64,000 nt of DNA from Torymus aiolomorphi (lineage: Eukaryota > Arthropoda > Insecta > Hymenoptera > Torymidae): positions 113,290,011 to 113,354,010 of the forward strand of contig CM070877.1 of NCBI GenBank assembly GCA_036365515.1. The letters run 5' to 3'. The translations under genes and the position numbers were made by a program. Below, in pieces: positions 11,161 through 23,270 of the stretch. The stretch's first letter is position 1. Every line of letters begins with the position of its first letter. The notes beneath the pieces were generated by a model, which worked only from the letters and a program-made list of their open reading frames with translations, was not told the origin of the DNA and made no database searches.

Positions 11161-13415
11161 CCCAAAAGAATATCATAGTTTAAAACAAACACATGAAAGA
11201 AGTGGAATCAATTATTATTTTATATAGACAAGTACATTTTTGTAACATAGAAATATGGAATTATTTTTATAACAAAAAATTGTAAGTACTACTAAAAATA
11301 AACTCATGAAACCAGTGGAATCAATTAAGTGCAGGCAAGTCAATTATTATAATAAAGAGAATTTTTAAAATAAAATTTATTTAATATATATTTACTATAA
11401 ATATTTGTATAAAAAGTAATTACGTCTAACAAAAAATATTACAAAAATACTAACATAATAACTGTAATTGAAACACAAAAAGTTAAAAAATTTTTGCGTA
11501 AACATTTTCGAAGTATAGATCATAGAAGTCACCACCCTGTAAAATAGTTTAACCATGAGCTGTTATACATCATAAATTCATGTAAGTTTTTCTTACACAA
11601 GTCAATCTACCTATTATCTGCAAATATGAATTTTAATTAAACATCTTCTTAAACTGTTAATGTAATTTTCAAAATTTTCGGAAATTTTCTTTTAAAGACA
11701 GAAGATACTTGCCGGACGCATCGTTTTGTAGTATTTAGGTAATCTATCAAATATTTATTTTTATATCATTATTTTTTGGAATAAGATTTATATATTATAT
11801 TTTATAAAAACTTTTCAATTATATTACATCTATCTATCTATTTATTATATCTACTAATTTTACAAAAATTTTATATTAGTCTTTATAATTTCTATAATTA
11901 TAATTTCATTGTAATATCTTCATTATACAAATTCATTATACAAATTGAATTATTATTAATTCTATAGTAAGATAATAACATTTTTTTACATTGCGTATGT
12001 ACATCTATATATTACGTATGCTTGTTCCTAACATTATATAACGAACAAGTTTTGTGTAAGTTTTGCTCTATTCAAATATCGAAATATACTTATTTTCTTG
12101 AACTGTTATCACCATTTTATTATAATTATTTACATACTACGTGATCAATAACTAAATACATAGAAGGTTGCGATTCCCGTCCTACGCACCTTGAACTACA
12201 AAACGATGCGTCCGGCAAGTGTCTTCTGTCTTTAAAAGAAAATTTCCCAAAATTTTAAAAATTACGTTAACTGTTTAAGAAGATGTTTAATTAAAATTCA
12301 TATTTGCAGATAATAGGTAGATTGACTTGTGTAAGAAAAACTTACATGAATTTATGATGTATAACAGCTCATGGTTAATAGTACATTTCGACACGGGTGG
12401 GGAAGTCGATTATTTAGCTGGTGTGACTTTTTGCACGAGCGAAGCGAGTGCGAAAAAGTCACACCACCTAAATAATCGACTTACGCACTAGTTTCGAACG
12501 GTATTTTATACCACGAGCGCCGAAAAATCATATCGAAGTTGTGATTTTGAGGTTAGAGTGGTATAAACTATTTTTTAGCACGGTGTGACCTAAGTCCGCA
12601 CTTAGGTCACGCCTATCCGTGACTTAAGTAGTCGATTATTGCACCGTGTTTATCGCGCTCGCTGCGCTCGCGCGCTAATCTCACGGTGCAAAAATGGACT
12701 GCTTAAGGGATGAATAGGCGTGACAGCGGACTTGGGTAAACGTGCTATAAAATAATATACGATACTTATGACTTGAGTGGCCCATCACACGACTTGAATT
12801 ATCGCCCTCGCTACGCTCGGGCGCTAACCTCACGCCGTGCCTTAAGTCACATGTATCGTAATGTACTATTACAGGGTGGTGACTTCTATGATCTATACTT
12901 CGAAAATGTTTACGCAAAAATTTTTTAACTTTTTGTGTTTCAATTACAGTTATTATGTTAGTATTTTTGTAATATGTTTTGTTAGACGTAATTACTTTTT
13001 ATACAAATTTTTATAGTAAATATATATTAAACAAATTTTATTTTAAAAATTCTCTTTATTATAATAATTGACTTGCCTGCACTTAATTGATTCCACCGGT
13101 TTCATGAGTTTATTTTTAGTAGTACTTACGATTTTTTGTTATAAAAATAATTCCATATTTCTATGTTACAAAAATGTACTTGTCTATATAAAATAATAAT
13201 TGATTCCACTTCTTTCATGTGTTTGTTTTAAACTATGATATTCTTTTGGGGGTGAGAGGGAGAGAAAGAGAGAGATTGTGAGAAAGGGAGTGAAGAGAGA
13301 AGAGAGAGAGAGGGAGGGAGAGAGAGAGAGAGAGAGAGAGAGATTACAAATACATTTATACTCGCCAAAGTTTTATTTTTTTTTAAAAGTGTTATTTTAG
13401 GGAGATTCCACAAGT
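10997..13415. repeat. Palindrome P1
   Basis: About 10997-11730 is the reverse complement of about 12198-13415, with the right arm split by the three-hairpin element (12381-12866). The unpaired centre is 11731-12197. A third copy of the outer arm lies at 25880-26430, where the centre is deleted and the two arms abut near 25700. The arms carry CT/GA tracts. No coding capacity is evident. Confidence 0.85.
12381..12866 (+). mobile_element. Three-hairpin non-autonomous element, copy 1 (TA-flanked)
   Basis: Ends GTACATTTCGACACGGG and CATGTATCGTAATGTAC, flanked by TA (12379-12380, 12867-12868). Three successive long hairpins each have a stem of tens of base pairs; their tips carry GAGCGAAGCGAG (12437), CTCGCTGCGCTC (12658) and CTCGCTACGCTC (12807). 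The insertion interrupts P1, and uninterrupted sites exist at about 11550 and 25880. Copies 2 and 3 lie at 22207-22698 and 25117-25614. No ORF. Possibly mobilised by a TA-specific transposase; that is inference. Confidence 0.8.
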
Positions 13416-14224
13416 TTCTAAGAGCTTCAATAATAATTACAAAGTTTTATAACGGTAAAGGATGATGATACCATATTTCATAGATTTAATTTTCGTGTGG
13501 GTACATGATGATAATTGCATCGTGTGAGGCTGCTGTATTTGTAAAAAAAAATTGAATAACACTTTCATTGTATCAAGAAATCCCTTTTGCTATATATAAT
13601 AATAGTATATATACTCTTCTTTTTATAGACAAATTAATTTATTGTATAGAACCGGTAAGATAAAATTATCAGAAGAAAATAATTATGTATTATTCGAATT
13701 CCTTTTCATAGATTTTTTTATTCATATTTTTATATATTACAGAAACACCTTATACTTGCCTTACATTATACTTTCGTAGAAAGTTTTGTTATAAAAATAA
13801 ACATTGCTATCTTCATAATTGTAAGTAAAATAAAATAATTTGATTTTTTTTTCATATCCGTTGTAATGACTACTTTTTAACAAATGACTTATGGAAATAA
13901 TTCATTCCAGTACAACTTTTCGAATCTATGATTAAAATGAAGAACTATAAAGAACTATATGATTAAAATAAAGGACTACTTGTTTCCATTTTTAAATAGT
14001 GTATTATTATATATTTACCTCAATCAGTAATGCAAACTGTTATACTTATTAACAGTTTGGATTTTACATCCCTCACCCAATTAGTTATATAACAAAAGCC
14101 ATATATTGAAAATACCTTACGGATACATTATATAGTTTTAAGAATTAACATCTATAGCTGTTATATTAACAGCTTTGGATTTTACATCAGATATCCCCTT
14201 CAAGAATGAAGAAAATATATAGTT
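13416..14224. other. AT-rich stretch, no gene recognised
   Basis: Stop-dense sequence. It contains one copy of the recurrent motif TATACTTGCCTTA followed by CTTTCGTAGAAAGTTTT (about 13750-13790) that punctuates the P3 and P4 arms, so at least part is repeat-derived. Confidence 0.5.
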
Positions 14225-14718
14225 AGAATTAATTGCAAGTAATTTGTCACATTTGACATTATCTCTCATAATGTAAGCTAAGTGAGAAGCTCCAAAACCT
14301 ATTTCATTGATCGTAAAGGATTTTCAATGTTTTATTTATGCAACATGACCAGTCGGGTGAAGGCTTTTCTTGAGATAAAGTTTATATTCTTTGTATAAAT
14401 GGTTTATAATTATGATTTGAAAAGTTAGAAAATATAAAAATTTATTGTGAAATGGCATTGTGAAATAACTTGTTTTTAAAAATAATTAAAATTAAAAAAT
14501 TTTTATGTTTGATACTTTTTAAATCATAACTATAAACCATTTATACAAAGAATATAAACTTTGTCTCAAGAAAAGCCTTCGCCCGACTGGTCATGTTGCA
14601 AACATAAAACATTGAAAATCCTTTACGATGAATGAAATAGGTTTTGGGGCTTCTCGCTTAGCCTACATTATCAGAGATAATGTCAAATGTGACAAATTAC
14701 TTGAAAATTATACTTATC
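14225..14718. repeat. Inverted repeat of about 200-bp arms
   Basis: Left arm about 14225-14430 begins GCAAGTAATTTGTCACATTT; right arm about 14505-14718 ends AAATGTGACAAATTACTTG. Spacer about 75 bp. Probably a MITE. No clear target duplication was found. Confidence 0.75.
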
Positions 14719-14989
14719 TTAACTCTTGTATTGTAGTAGCCGTATAGTTGGGATAGACTCAGTACTTAAAAAAATAAAAACAGAACTACATCTTGATCAC
14801 TCATTTTACCCAACATTCAAAATGCAAAGATAAAGTTGCGTACTGGACTCTTGCCAGTATTTTCAACGATTACCAGTTAGTTTGGTGATCTTGGTTATAT
14901 TTGTGAATGCAATTAAATCAATGGTTCTGTCGACGTTCTTGAACAAAAATAACATAAATAAAAATATTTTTGGTTGACAGACAACATAA

Positions 14990-15022
14990 CGCTCTCTCTC
15001 TCCGCAATCACACACTGACACA

Positions 15023-15093
<71 letters not shown>

Positions 15094-15095
15094 CC
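14990..15095. repeat. CT microsatellite
   Basis: (CT)n at about 15025-15090 with CT-rich flanks. The encoded Arg-Glu repeat on the minus strand is an artefact. Confidence 0.9.
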
Positions 15096-15315
15096 CATGA
15101 TCAAGAATCAAGCGCAGTAGCGCCGCGCTTCGTACGCCGTTAGTACTGAAATATAACTATATTCTGATACGATTTGACATCAACTACAGCCAGGCTGTCT
15201 TTCCCATTTTCACTAGAGGCTGAAGGAAAAAATATTTTGATTTCGCGGCGACAAAAACTTTATAGCTTGATAGCTTCAATACGAAAGCATCTTTCACGAA
15301 GAAACTTCACAAGTA

Positions 15316-16299
15316 CAGGGAAAAAAATAAACAGTAGTTCTTACTGTTTCGCACAAGTAAAATCTACTTTCTTAAGAAAAAGTAAAAATTGCTTTATAAA
15401 ATCAGTAAAATCAACATTTCATACAGTAGAAACTACAGTTTATTTGAAAAGTAGAATCTACTTTTTAAAAAAGTAGAATATACTTTTTAAAAAAATAGAA
15501 TCTACTTTTTAAAAAAGGAGAATCTACTGTTTAGATGAATTAAGTTCTAGATGCTCATTGTTAATGAATTTGCAATGGTTTTATAAAAAATTATAAATAA
15601 ATAAAAATTATAAAAAATTACATGCTAACACATACTGCGTGAATATGAAATGTTTTTATTGGTACATGAGCAAATCTTTGAAACCGTCACAGTTTTTGTG
15701 TCATAGAACTCGAAAAAAATTTTTTTTGGAGCACATCTTTCGGACAAGTTTTTTCTCAATCTCTATACCATATATTATAAGAAAAAATAGTTGAACAAGC
15801 GAAAGCGGGTTTGTGACAAAGTTTTAAATGCATATGAATTTTTGTTTGGGAATTTAACATGGGAAAAATTGCCGAAAAGTGGTCATTGATGATTAACCAA
15901 TAACAAGCTATTCAGTAAGCCAAACCAAATTCCACACAGAAGCGATTCAAGTTGAACAATAGAGCTTTAATTTAAGTTGTGAATCGCTAAAATCGATCGA
16001 TTCTGTGCAAAACTATGTGAAATTGAAAATGGCGAAAAATGACAAAAATTTGGAAAATTACGCGGACTTAGAAAAAATCGCTCATTCCGAAATTCCATTT
16101 TAGAAAAAGTAGAAACTACTTTTCAGAAAAAGTAGAAACTACTTTTTACTCCAGAAAGCAGATCTTATTTTACCGAAAAGTAAATTCTACTTTTCTATAA
16201 AGCTGTTTCTACTGATACTTATGAAAGTAAAATTAACTTGCTATTTTACAGTAAAATTTACTGTGTAAAAAGTAGAATTTACTGTTTATTTTTTCCGTG
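15316..16299. mobile_element. TA-flanked element with TIR CACGGAAAAAATAAACAGTA
   Basis: Left end CAGGGAAAAAAATAAACAGT, right end (reverse complement) CACGGAAAAAATAAACAGTA; TA dinucleotides flank both ends (15314-15315, 16300-16301). Subterminal regions carry repeated palindromes of AGTAGAATCTACTTTTTAAA type: about five between 15435 and 15535 and several between 16100 and 16300. No transposase. This is a non-autonomous cut-and-paste element of uncertain superfamily; the TA target suggests a Tc1/mariner-like source. Confidence 0.7.
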
Positions 16300-16494
16300 T
16301 AGAATGTAAATGAAAAATGCTTTCTAATTGAGTACCTCATGCGCGGTATCTCCGTATATAAAAAATGATAAGGTAAATATGACAAAAAAAGTAGGGTTAG
16401 AACATCACACCAAAGAATAAAGGGTGCGCCGACGCCCCGCTTGCTCGTCTGTCACTTCGTTCCTTATACTTGCCAAGCAGGGCGCTGCCGCGCC

Positions 16495-17050
16495 CTTTGA
16501 TAATGAAATAAAAGAAACTGAGTCAAAATTGAGTTTAGCTGGGAGAATTACTATATATGGAGACTCAAATTGTATTGATGATAGTCATTTCCAGAAATTT
16601 TTTATCACCATCCAAATTTTTATAAATTTTATTGTTGGTGGTATAGCATGCTTCTGGATGTTCGATGCAATTTTGGAATATACTACTACTGGACGAATTC
16701 CATCAGTCTTCATAGAGGAAGAAAATAGGATTAAAAACAAAAAAAAATATTATGGCATTAGGCGCAACAGCCCTTCCCAGACGCATGGAAGATAGTCACC
16801 TCAACCGTCATAGTAAAGTGTTAGAACCACCAGATTCAGACAAGGTTTATCGAATACTCTCTTTGTGTACAATTTCAACTTTAGCCACACCAGAACCAGT
16901 TAACGAAACTACACCAGTGTAAATATATTATTTAAATAATCAAAGATCTCAGGAAGTTGACTGATTAAAATAATTTTTATCTATAAGCATCAACGGGGAA
17001 AATCAATTTATTTAGATAAGTATATTAAATGGCTAAATGTTAAAGGATAA
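16495..17050 (+). pseudogene. S1P: Site-1 protease (MBTPS1) C-terminal fragment, decayed
   Basis: Translation shows GRITIYGDSNCIDDSHFQK (from about 16538), CFWMFDAILEYTTTG, then in another frame MEDSHLNRHSKVLEPP (about 16780-16830) and TPEPVNETTP, and finally YKHQRGKSIYLDK (about 16982-17020). These match in order the lumenal C-terminal region of site-1 protease, the Golgi subtilisin-like protease that activates SREBP/ATF6. Defects: a 51-nt in-frame insertion between SHFQK and CFW (it ends in AG but has no GT start, so perhaps a decayed intron); a frame change at the A-run near 16737-16747; stops after NETTPV. The catalytic domain is absent. It reads as a captured or duplicated gene piece, not a working gene. 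Identified from memory of the family; an alignment would settle it. Confidence 0.8.
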
Positions 17051-18306
17051 AATTATTTTAAAACATACAAGAGTTGATACTTTGTGAGAATTTTTTATTA
17101 TTTTTTACAGATATATACCTACAAGAAGATTTTTTTGAATCATTAAAATCTCACTAGTGTATTGGAAAAAGAATCTATAAAAAAATCTTTGAATAAATAT
17201 CAATGGGCAATATCGATCATGTGTCTTATAATATTATTAAATAATGTGGGATGATAATATGCATTTTTTTTTTTTGCTAAGTTTTCTTTATTGCAAAGTT
17301 TTGTGTCAAGTGAAGTACATCTGTGAGCTTTTCTGTCAACGGAATATAGTGCAGTTCATCTTTGTTTTTTACTTAAAGTAATAGTAATATTTGATCTTAT
17401 CACGCTAATTTTGATTTCATGCTGATGCTGTTTGCCCATATGGAGGAAATGGAAAAAATTTGGATTTCATGCTAATGCTGTTTGTCCATATGGAAGAAAT
17501 GGAAATCTACAAGCGACGTACAAGAAAATAACTTAGAAATATCCTGATTTGATTCTCCAATATGTAACAAGATCTAATAGATTCTCAAAATGTGAGAAGA
17601 GCTATTAGAAAGCAAGTACAGAAAGTACTTACAGAAAGTAAGAAATAAAAAGTATTATGAAAATGGTAGAATTTGAATTAGAATACAAGTTTTGAAAAGT
17701 TATAAGTTTTCAAAATAAAAAAAGGAAATATAAAGCTGTTGAAGTTTTTGAAGACTTATGGAACAAACTCAGCCTGTACTTTTCTTGGGGGATTTTGAAA
17801 ACTCACTGATAACAAAAATAGTGTAGTGACCTGCCCGATACAAATATATTATTGTGTTCATAAATATAATATAATTAAAGTGAAGTGTCAGTGCGAGTTC
17901 CCAGATATAATAAAATGTTTTGTGTAATAAATAAATTATTTTTATTTTATACATCAAGATGGGAGTTGCTAAAAAGCATGGAATTCCATGAAAATTTCAA
18001 TGGTGGCAGGCAGTTATCAATGATTCCATTACCACTTGATGGTAGAGCAAACTCAATTCTGGCAGTTTTAACATCAGATTGTACATTAAATTAAAAAAAT
18101 TAATAATTTTAGCTACATCTAATATTGAAAATTGTTGTGAATTAGGAAATGGAATGAAAAAAGTTATTATTTCCCAAAAGGCCATTATGTATATATTAGT
18201 AAACATGGCTTTTTAGATATTATTCTTTTGGACACAATACTAAAAGTAAAACTTAGGTCGAGTACGGAAAAACCAAGAGAACAGAAAAGAATACATACTC
18301 AAAAAC
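17051..18306 (+). other. Coding-like remnants, unidentified
   Basis: Contains a 50-bp tandem duplication (TTCATGCTGATGCTGTTTG near 17415 and a near-copy at 17465) and protein-like stretches broken by stops, for example one reading GGRQLSMIPLPLDGRANS (about 18000-18055) and another reading HYVYISKHGFLDIILLDT (about 18180-18235). I do not recognise them confidently. They may be further exons of the genes represented by the neighbouring fragments. Confidence 0.35.
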
Positions 18307-18560
18307 TTGTGTATTATTGTCCATGCTTTTCCAATAATCGAAAAACAAGCAGCAATGGTTACTCGTAAAATATTTGCAGCTGGGACTTACTCTAACCAAA
18401 TGCCTGCGTTAAGAGCTTTTTGGATTTGGTAAAATTAAAGAACAAAAAACTATTTGTATCAGCTGCTGCTTTGAAAATGGTAGTTGGCATGAGAACTCAA
18501 CTTCTTCATCAACTTTTAGATTCAAGCCTTGTAAAAGCTAGAATGTCGAATGATATTTTG
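18307..18560 (+). pseudogene. YTHDC2-like DExH RNA helicase fragment, frameshifted
   Basis: One frame gives EKQAAMVTRKIFAAGTYSNQ followed by MPALRAFWIW, then a stop at 18430; the adjacent frame continues with FVSAAALKMVVGMRTQLLHQ and LVKARMSNDI. This resembles the region after the helicase-associated HA2 domain of YTHDC2/DHX-type 3'-5' RNA helicases, where KRAAM...RK.F..G..SD.M..LRAF and GMRTQLLGQLRASGFVRAR are conserved. No helicase core motifs are intact here. Same strand as the site-1 protease fragment 1.3 kb upstream. Assigned from remembered family consensus. Confidence 0.65.
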
Positions 18561-19065
18561 TTTATAACTATAAATAAATCTTGAAAATAGATCCATGGCT
18601 TGTGTAACATCGAGGCTGATCATTATCTTGTAAATATTGATAGAATCACTACTCACACAAATTATATATTCTTAACATATAAAATATAATTGAATATATG
18701 TCATATTTCATTAATCAAATTAAAATTATTTATAAAAAATACAAATGTAATTGAAAATAATCTCTAAATTTATTATTAATAAAATTTCATATTATATATT
18801 TTGAATTACAAAAGTTAAAAGTACATAAAAAAATATTTTTTTACAAAAGTAAAAACTTAGCAAGAATAAGTTTGGTTTAGTATTTCATATATGTACTTAA
18901 TTCCTTACTAACAAACACCTTAACTTTTGCCAACTAGGTCTATAAAAATCTTTTCAAAAATTTTGTATGAAAACAAATGATTTCTTAACAATAATTATTA
19001 TGAAAGATCTACAGAATCTATGAAAAATGTTTCCTTCAAAAAGAAAGCATTAACATCTTTTTCTC
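18561..19065. other. AT-rich stretch, nothing recognised
   Basis: Very AT-rich with stops in all frames; no structure noted. Confidence 0.5.
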
Positions 19066-19682
19066 TAAAATATATTTAATTTATTTGTTTATCATTTATC
19101 TAAAATTAATTTGTAGAAATCAGAAAACTTTCTACGAAAGTATAAAATAAGGCAAGTATAAGTTTTACCAGGAATCTATAAGAATTAAAACAATTATTTT
19201 CATATGACTTTACAACTTCCCTGCCTTTCTCCCACCCTCTCTCTCTCTCTCACTCTCTCTCTCGCTCCCCTCTCTTTCCCTCCCTCTCCCTCTTTCTCTC
19301 CCTCAACATGTGTCAAACTCTGTACTAAGAACTTTAATATGGGCCTAAATATTTTTTTAAAACAATCAGTAAAACAAATAGTATTGTTAATAAAACTTTC
19401 TACAAAAGTATAAACTAATGCAAGTACAAGTTTTCTCTGTATAATTAATACTTTTACTCTTAAAAAGTTGTGAAATCTCTCTAAAAGAATTTTTTAACAA
19501 AAGTAAAAACTTAAACAATTATACACAATGTAATTATCACCCCTCCCTCTCCCCCTCTCTCTCTCGATCGCTTGCTCCCTCGATCTCACTCTCCCTCAAC
19601 ATATGTCACACTCTGATCCAAGAACTTTAATGAGAATCTAAATATTTTTTTAAAACAATCAGTAAAACAAATAGTATTATTA

Positions 19683-19724
<42 letters not shown>

Positions 19725-20780
19725 ATCCGTGAAACTGAGTACCAACAAACTTTAATGAGAGCTTAAATATTTTTTTTAAACAATCAACATGTTTTTTAAA
19801 AACTAATTTTTTAAGTACGTTCTATAACAACATAATTTGTCCAATCCTTTTAATTCTTCTACTCTCTTCTATTCAATAAGTACTCTTTACAAATGGTAAT
19901 AATTTTTTTCAAGACTATAATAATATTGCTAGAATATAAAACTTTCTACGAAAGTATAAAATAAGGCAAGTATAGACGTTTTTTCTGGATAATCTATAAC
20001 AAACAACACAATTTGTCTAGTCCTTTTATTTCTTCGAATCTTATCTATTCAATAAGCACTCTCTACAAATGGTAATAATTTTTTTCGTAACTGTACAAAT
20101 AATCTATAAAATAATAATATTTATGATTTTGTAAAAGAAATCAAATAAATACGAATGAAAAAGTCTTTTAATTCTTTGAGTCATTGTATGCTGAACAAAT
20201 TATATGTAAGTAAGTACATTCAAATTGTTCACTGCAAATCAAACAAACGAAAGTTGTGAAATGAATTATCGATAGTCAAGTAATGCAAACAACTCCCGGA
20301 AACTACTGTAGGACTGTTCTCAGAAATGTATTCAAATTTGTTCATCTTGGGAGATCGGAGGACCACCCCTGCTAGAGCAGCTCTAGACTTCTCTTTTCCT
20401 CCCAAGGTGCATAATATTATAGAAAGTTCAAAATTGAGTAAGAATAATGAAAAATAGTGATGTGTTGGTAACTATGCGATTTTTTTATATAGGCTTTGAC
20501 TTCTCGTAAATATCAGAACAAATTCTTATGAATTTTAGAAATAAAGAGAAGGCATTATAGTTATATAATTAAAATAATTTTCACCCACAGGTTCTATAAA
20601 GTTAACCCACAAGTCTATAGGTTCTATAAAGTTTTGTAAGAGTATGTGAGCTATTGGGCTTCTTAGGCAGTAAGTAGTATTTTATGCCCGCTGGCTGAAT
20701 AATTTTGAAGTTACAACGTGGGCGTAAAATGTAATTTTACACGCTAGATACGAAAAGTTCTATTATGTCAGTCAAGTTAA

Positions 20781-21154
20781 AAGGTGTGGTACTCATGTAC
20801 TCTATTTTACCGGCAGAACACGGTAAATTCTATATTATTAAAATAAATATATCGAATTACGTCTTATAAAGAGATAGTTGCCCTGCGCAATGTAATAATC
20901 TACCAGCCTACGCAGTTTTGAGCTCAAATGTCAACGGCACCCTAAAAAATTTTGCGAAAAAAATAACCTAAATTTCGTTCGCAAAATTTTTTAGGGTGTC
21001 CTTCGTATTTGGGCTCAAAACTGCGCAGGCTGGTAGATTATTACATTGCACAGGGCAACTATCTCTTTATAAGATGTAATTCGATATATTTATTTTAATA
21101 ATATAGAATTTGCCGAGTTCTGCCGGTAAACAGAGTGCATGAGTACCAAACCCC
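20781..21154. mobile_element. 374-bp MITE with TTAA target duplication
   Basis: Flanked by TTAA at 20777-20780 and 21155-21158. Ends AAGGTGTGGTACTCATG and (reverse complement) GGGGTTTGGTACTCATG. The interior is a near-perfect inverted repeat of about 150-bp arms meeting at GCGAAAAAAATAACC. The same locus without the element is present twice in the window, with one TTAA, at 33893-33896 and 30923-30926. TTAA specificity points to the piggyBac group (or Kolobok). Confidence 0.9.
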
Positions 21155-22206
21155 TTAACTTATGGCCGGTACTTGACTACAATAAATTGATTTCAGTACT
21201 TTCTTGTGTTTAATTTGTATAGCTCAGAAAGATGAACAAATTTGAATACATTTCTGAGAACAGTCCTACAGTAGTTTCCGGGAGTTGTTTGCATTACTTG
21301 ACTATCGATAATTCATTTCACAACTTTCGTTTGTTTGATTTGCAGTGAACAATTTGAATGTACTTACTTACATATAATTTGTTCAGCATACAATGACTCA
21401 AAGAATTAAAAGACTTTTTCATTCGTATTTATTTGATTTCTTTTACAAAATCATAAATATTATTATTTTATAGATTATTTGTACAGTCACGAAAAAAATT
21501 ATTACCATTTGTAGAGAGTGCTTATTGAATAGATAAGATTCGAAGAAATAAAAGGACTAGACAAGTTGTGTTGTTTTTTATAGATTATCCAGAAAAAACG
21601 TCTATACTTGCCTTATTTTATACTTTCATAGAAAGTTTTATATTCTAGCAATATTATTATAGTCTTGAAAAAAATTATTACCATTTGTAAAGAGTAATTA
21701 TTGAATAGAAGAGAGTAGAAGAATTAAAAGGATTAGACAAATTATGTTGTTATAGAACGTACTTAAAAAATTAGTTTTTAAAAAACGTGTTGATTGTTTA
21801 AAAAAAATATTTAAGCTCTCATTAAAGTTTGTTGGTACTCAGTTTCACGGATGTTGAGAGAGAGAGAGAGAGATTAATAATACTATTTGTTTTACTGATT
21901 GTTTTAAAAAAATATTTAGGTTCTCATTAAAGTTCTTGGATCAGAGTGTGACATATGTTGAGGGAGAGTGAGATGGAGGGAGCAAACGATCGAGAGAGAG
22001 AGGGCGGGAGAGGGAGGGATGATAATTACATTGTGTATAATTTTTTAAGTTTTTACTTTTGTTAAAAAATTCTTTTAGAGAGATTTCACAACTTTTTAAG
22101 AGTAAAAGTATAAATTATACAGAGAAAACTCGTACTTGCATTAGTTTATACTTTTGTAGAAAGTTTTATTAACAATACTATTTGTTTTACTGATTGTTTT
22201 AAAATA

Positions 22207-22698
22207 GTATATTACGATACGTGTGACTAAAGTGGCTCTTTTGGCACGCCGTGAGGTTAGTGCCCGAGCGGAGCGAGGGCGCTAAACGCCGTGCAATAAA
22301 GAGCCACTAAGTCACGAGTATCGTATCCTATTTTATAGCACTGCCTGCTCAAAGTCCGCTGTCACGCCTATCCGTGGCTAAAGTCGTCCTTTTTTGTATT
22401 TAGCGCACGAGCGTAGCGAGTGTGATAGACACGGTGCAAAAAAGTACTATTTTAGCCACGGATAGACGTGACTAAAGTGCGGGCTTTGGTCACACCGTGC
22501 TATAAAAATATTTTATACCACTCTAACCTCAAAATCACAACTTTGATATGATTTTTCGGCGCCCGTGGTATAAAATACCGTTCGAAACTAGTGCGTAAGT
22601 CGATTATTTAGGTGGTGTGACTTTTTCGCACTCGCTTCGCTCGTGCAAAAAGTCACACCAGCTAAATAATCGACTTCCTCACCCGTGTCGAAATGTAC
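22207..22698 (-). mobile_element. Three-hairpin element, copy 2
   Basis: Reverse orientation relative to copy 1; ends GTATATTACGATACGTG and CGACACGGG (complement), with TA on both sides. Tip motifs GAGCGGAGCGAG (22266), GAGCGTAGCGAG (22409) and CTCGCTTCGCTC (22631). It sits in the right arm of P3; the left arm lacks it. Confidence 0.8.
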
Positions 22699-22780
22699 TA
22701 TAGGCCCACATTAAAGTTCTTAGTACAGAGTTTGACACATGTTGAGGGAGAGAAAGAGGGAGAGGGAAGGAAAGAGAGGG

Positions 22781-22822
<42 letters not shown>

Positions 22823-22989
22823 GGGAGAAAGGGAGGGAAGTTGTAAAGTCATATGAAAATAATTCTTTTAATTCTTATAGATTCCTGGTAAAACTTATAC
22901 TTGCCTTATTTTATACTTTCGTAGAAAGTTTTCTGATTTCTACAAATTAATTTTAGATAAATGATAAACAAATAAATTAAATATAATTT

Positions 22990-23270
22990 AATGAATCGTA
23001 CTTACTACCGCACATCTATATGTAATTCCCTTACATACGTAGACCCCGCGTACCCTGGCGACGTGGGAAAAAATTATTAAAAAAATCATGTTGCACGTCT
23101 ACGTAATTCCCTTATATACGTGTACCTCGCAACCCCCATCTACTCGGGTTTAAAAATTATTTGAATAATCGTATTGCTTACTATTACATGTCTACATGAC
23201 TTATTCCTTATATGCGTGGACCTCGTGTTCTCCGTCTATTTAGATTTAATTAATTTTGAAAATTTCAAAA
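22990..23270. repeat. Degenerate copies of the 92-bp foldback module
   Basis: About three diverged units with TTATATGCGTGGACCTCG, CACGTCTACGTAATTCCC and a TTTAAAAATTATTTGAATAA-like spacer, in the same orientation as the right half of P5. Confidence 0.7.

Larger units (their letters stand above)
6975..12866. repeat. Left arm of giant inverted duplication
   Basis: Matches the right arm (25117-38095) in reverse complement, in blocks: 6975-8383 with 36687-38095 (both 1409 bp, only a few differences in the parts compared); 8384-9178 with 29585-30377; 10032-10617 with about 28977-29584; about 10600-11730 with 25705-26795; and about 12290-12866 with 25117-25704. The left arm alone has an insertion at 9179-10031 and the block 11731-12290. 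The arm begins at ACACGGAAAAAAATT and ends exactly at the outer end of the three-hairpin element. Identity was judged by eye. Confidence 0.85.
19066..22989. repeat. Palindrome P3, arms with CT/GA tracts
   Basis: Left arm 19066-20347 is the reverse complement of 21230-22989, apart from a three-hairpin element in the right arm. The arms repeat a module of roughly 250-300 bp containing CTTTCGTAGAAAGTTTTAT, ACTGATTGTTTTAAAAAAA, a CTCTCATTAAAGTT-type box and a GA/CT tract. The centre 20349-21229 is co-linear with parts of 31922-33975 (P4). Compared with P4, P3 lacks the segment equivalent to about 30853-31921, with the junction at 20347/20349. Confidence 0.85.
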
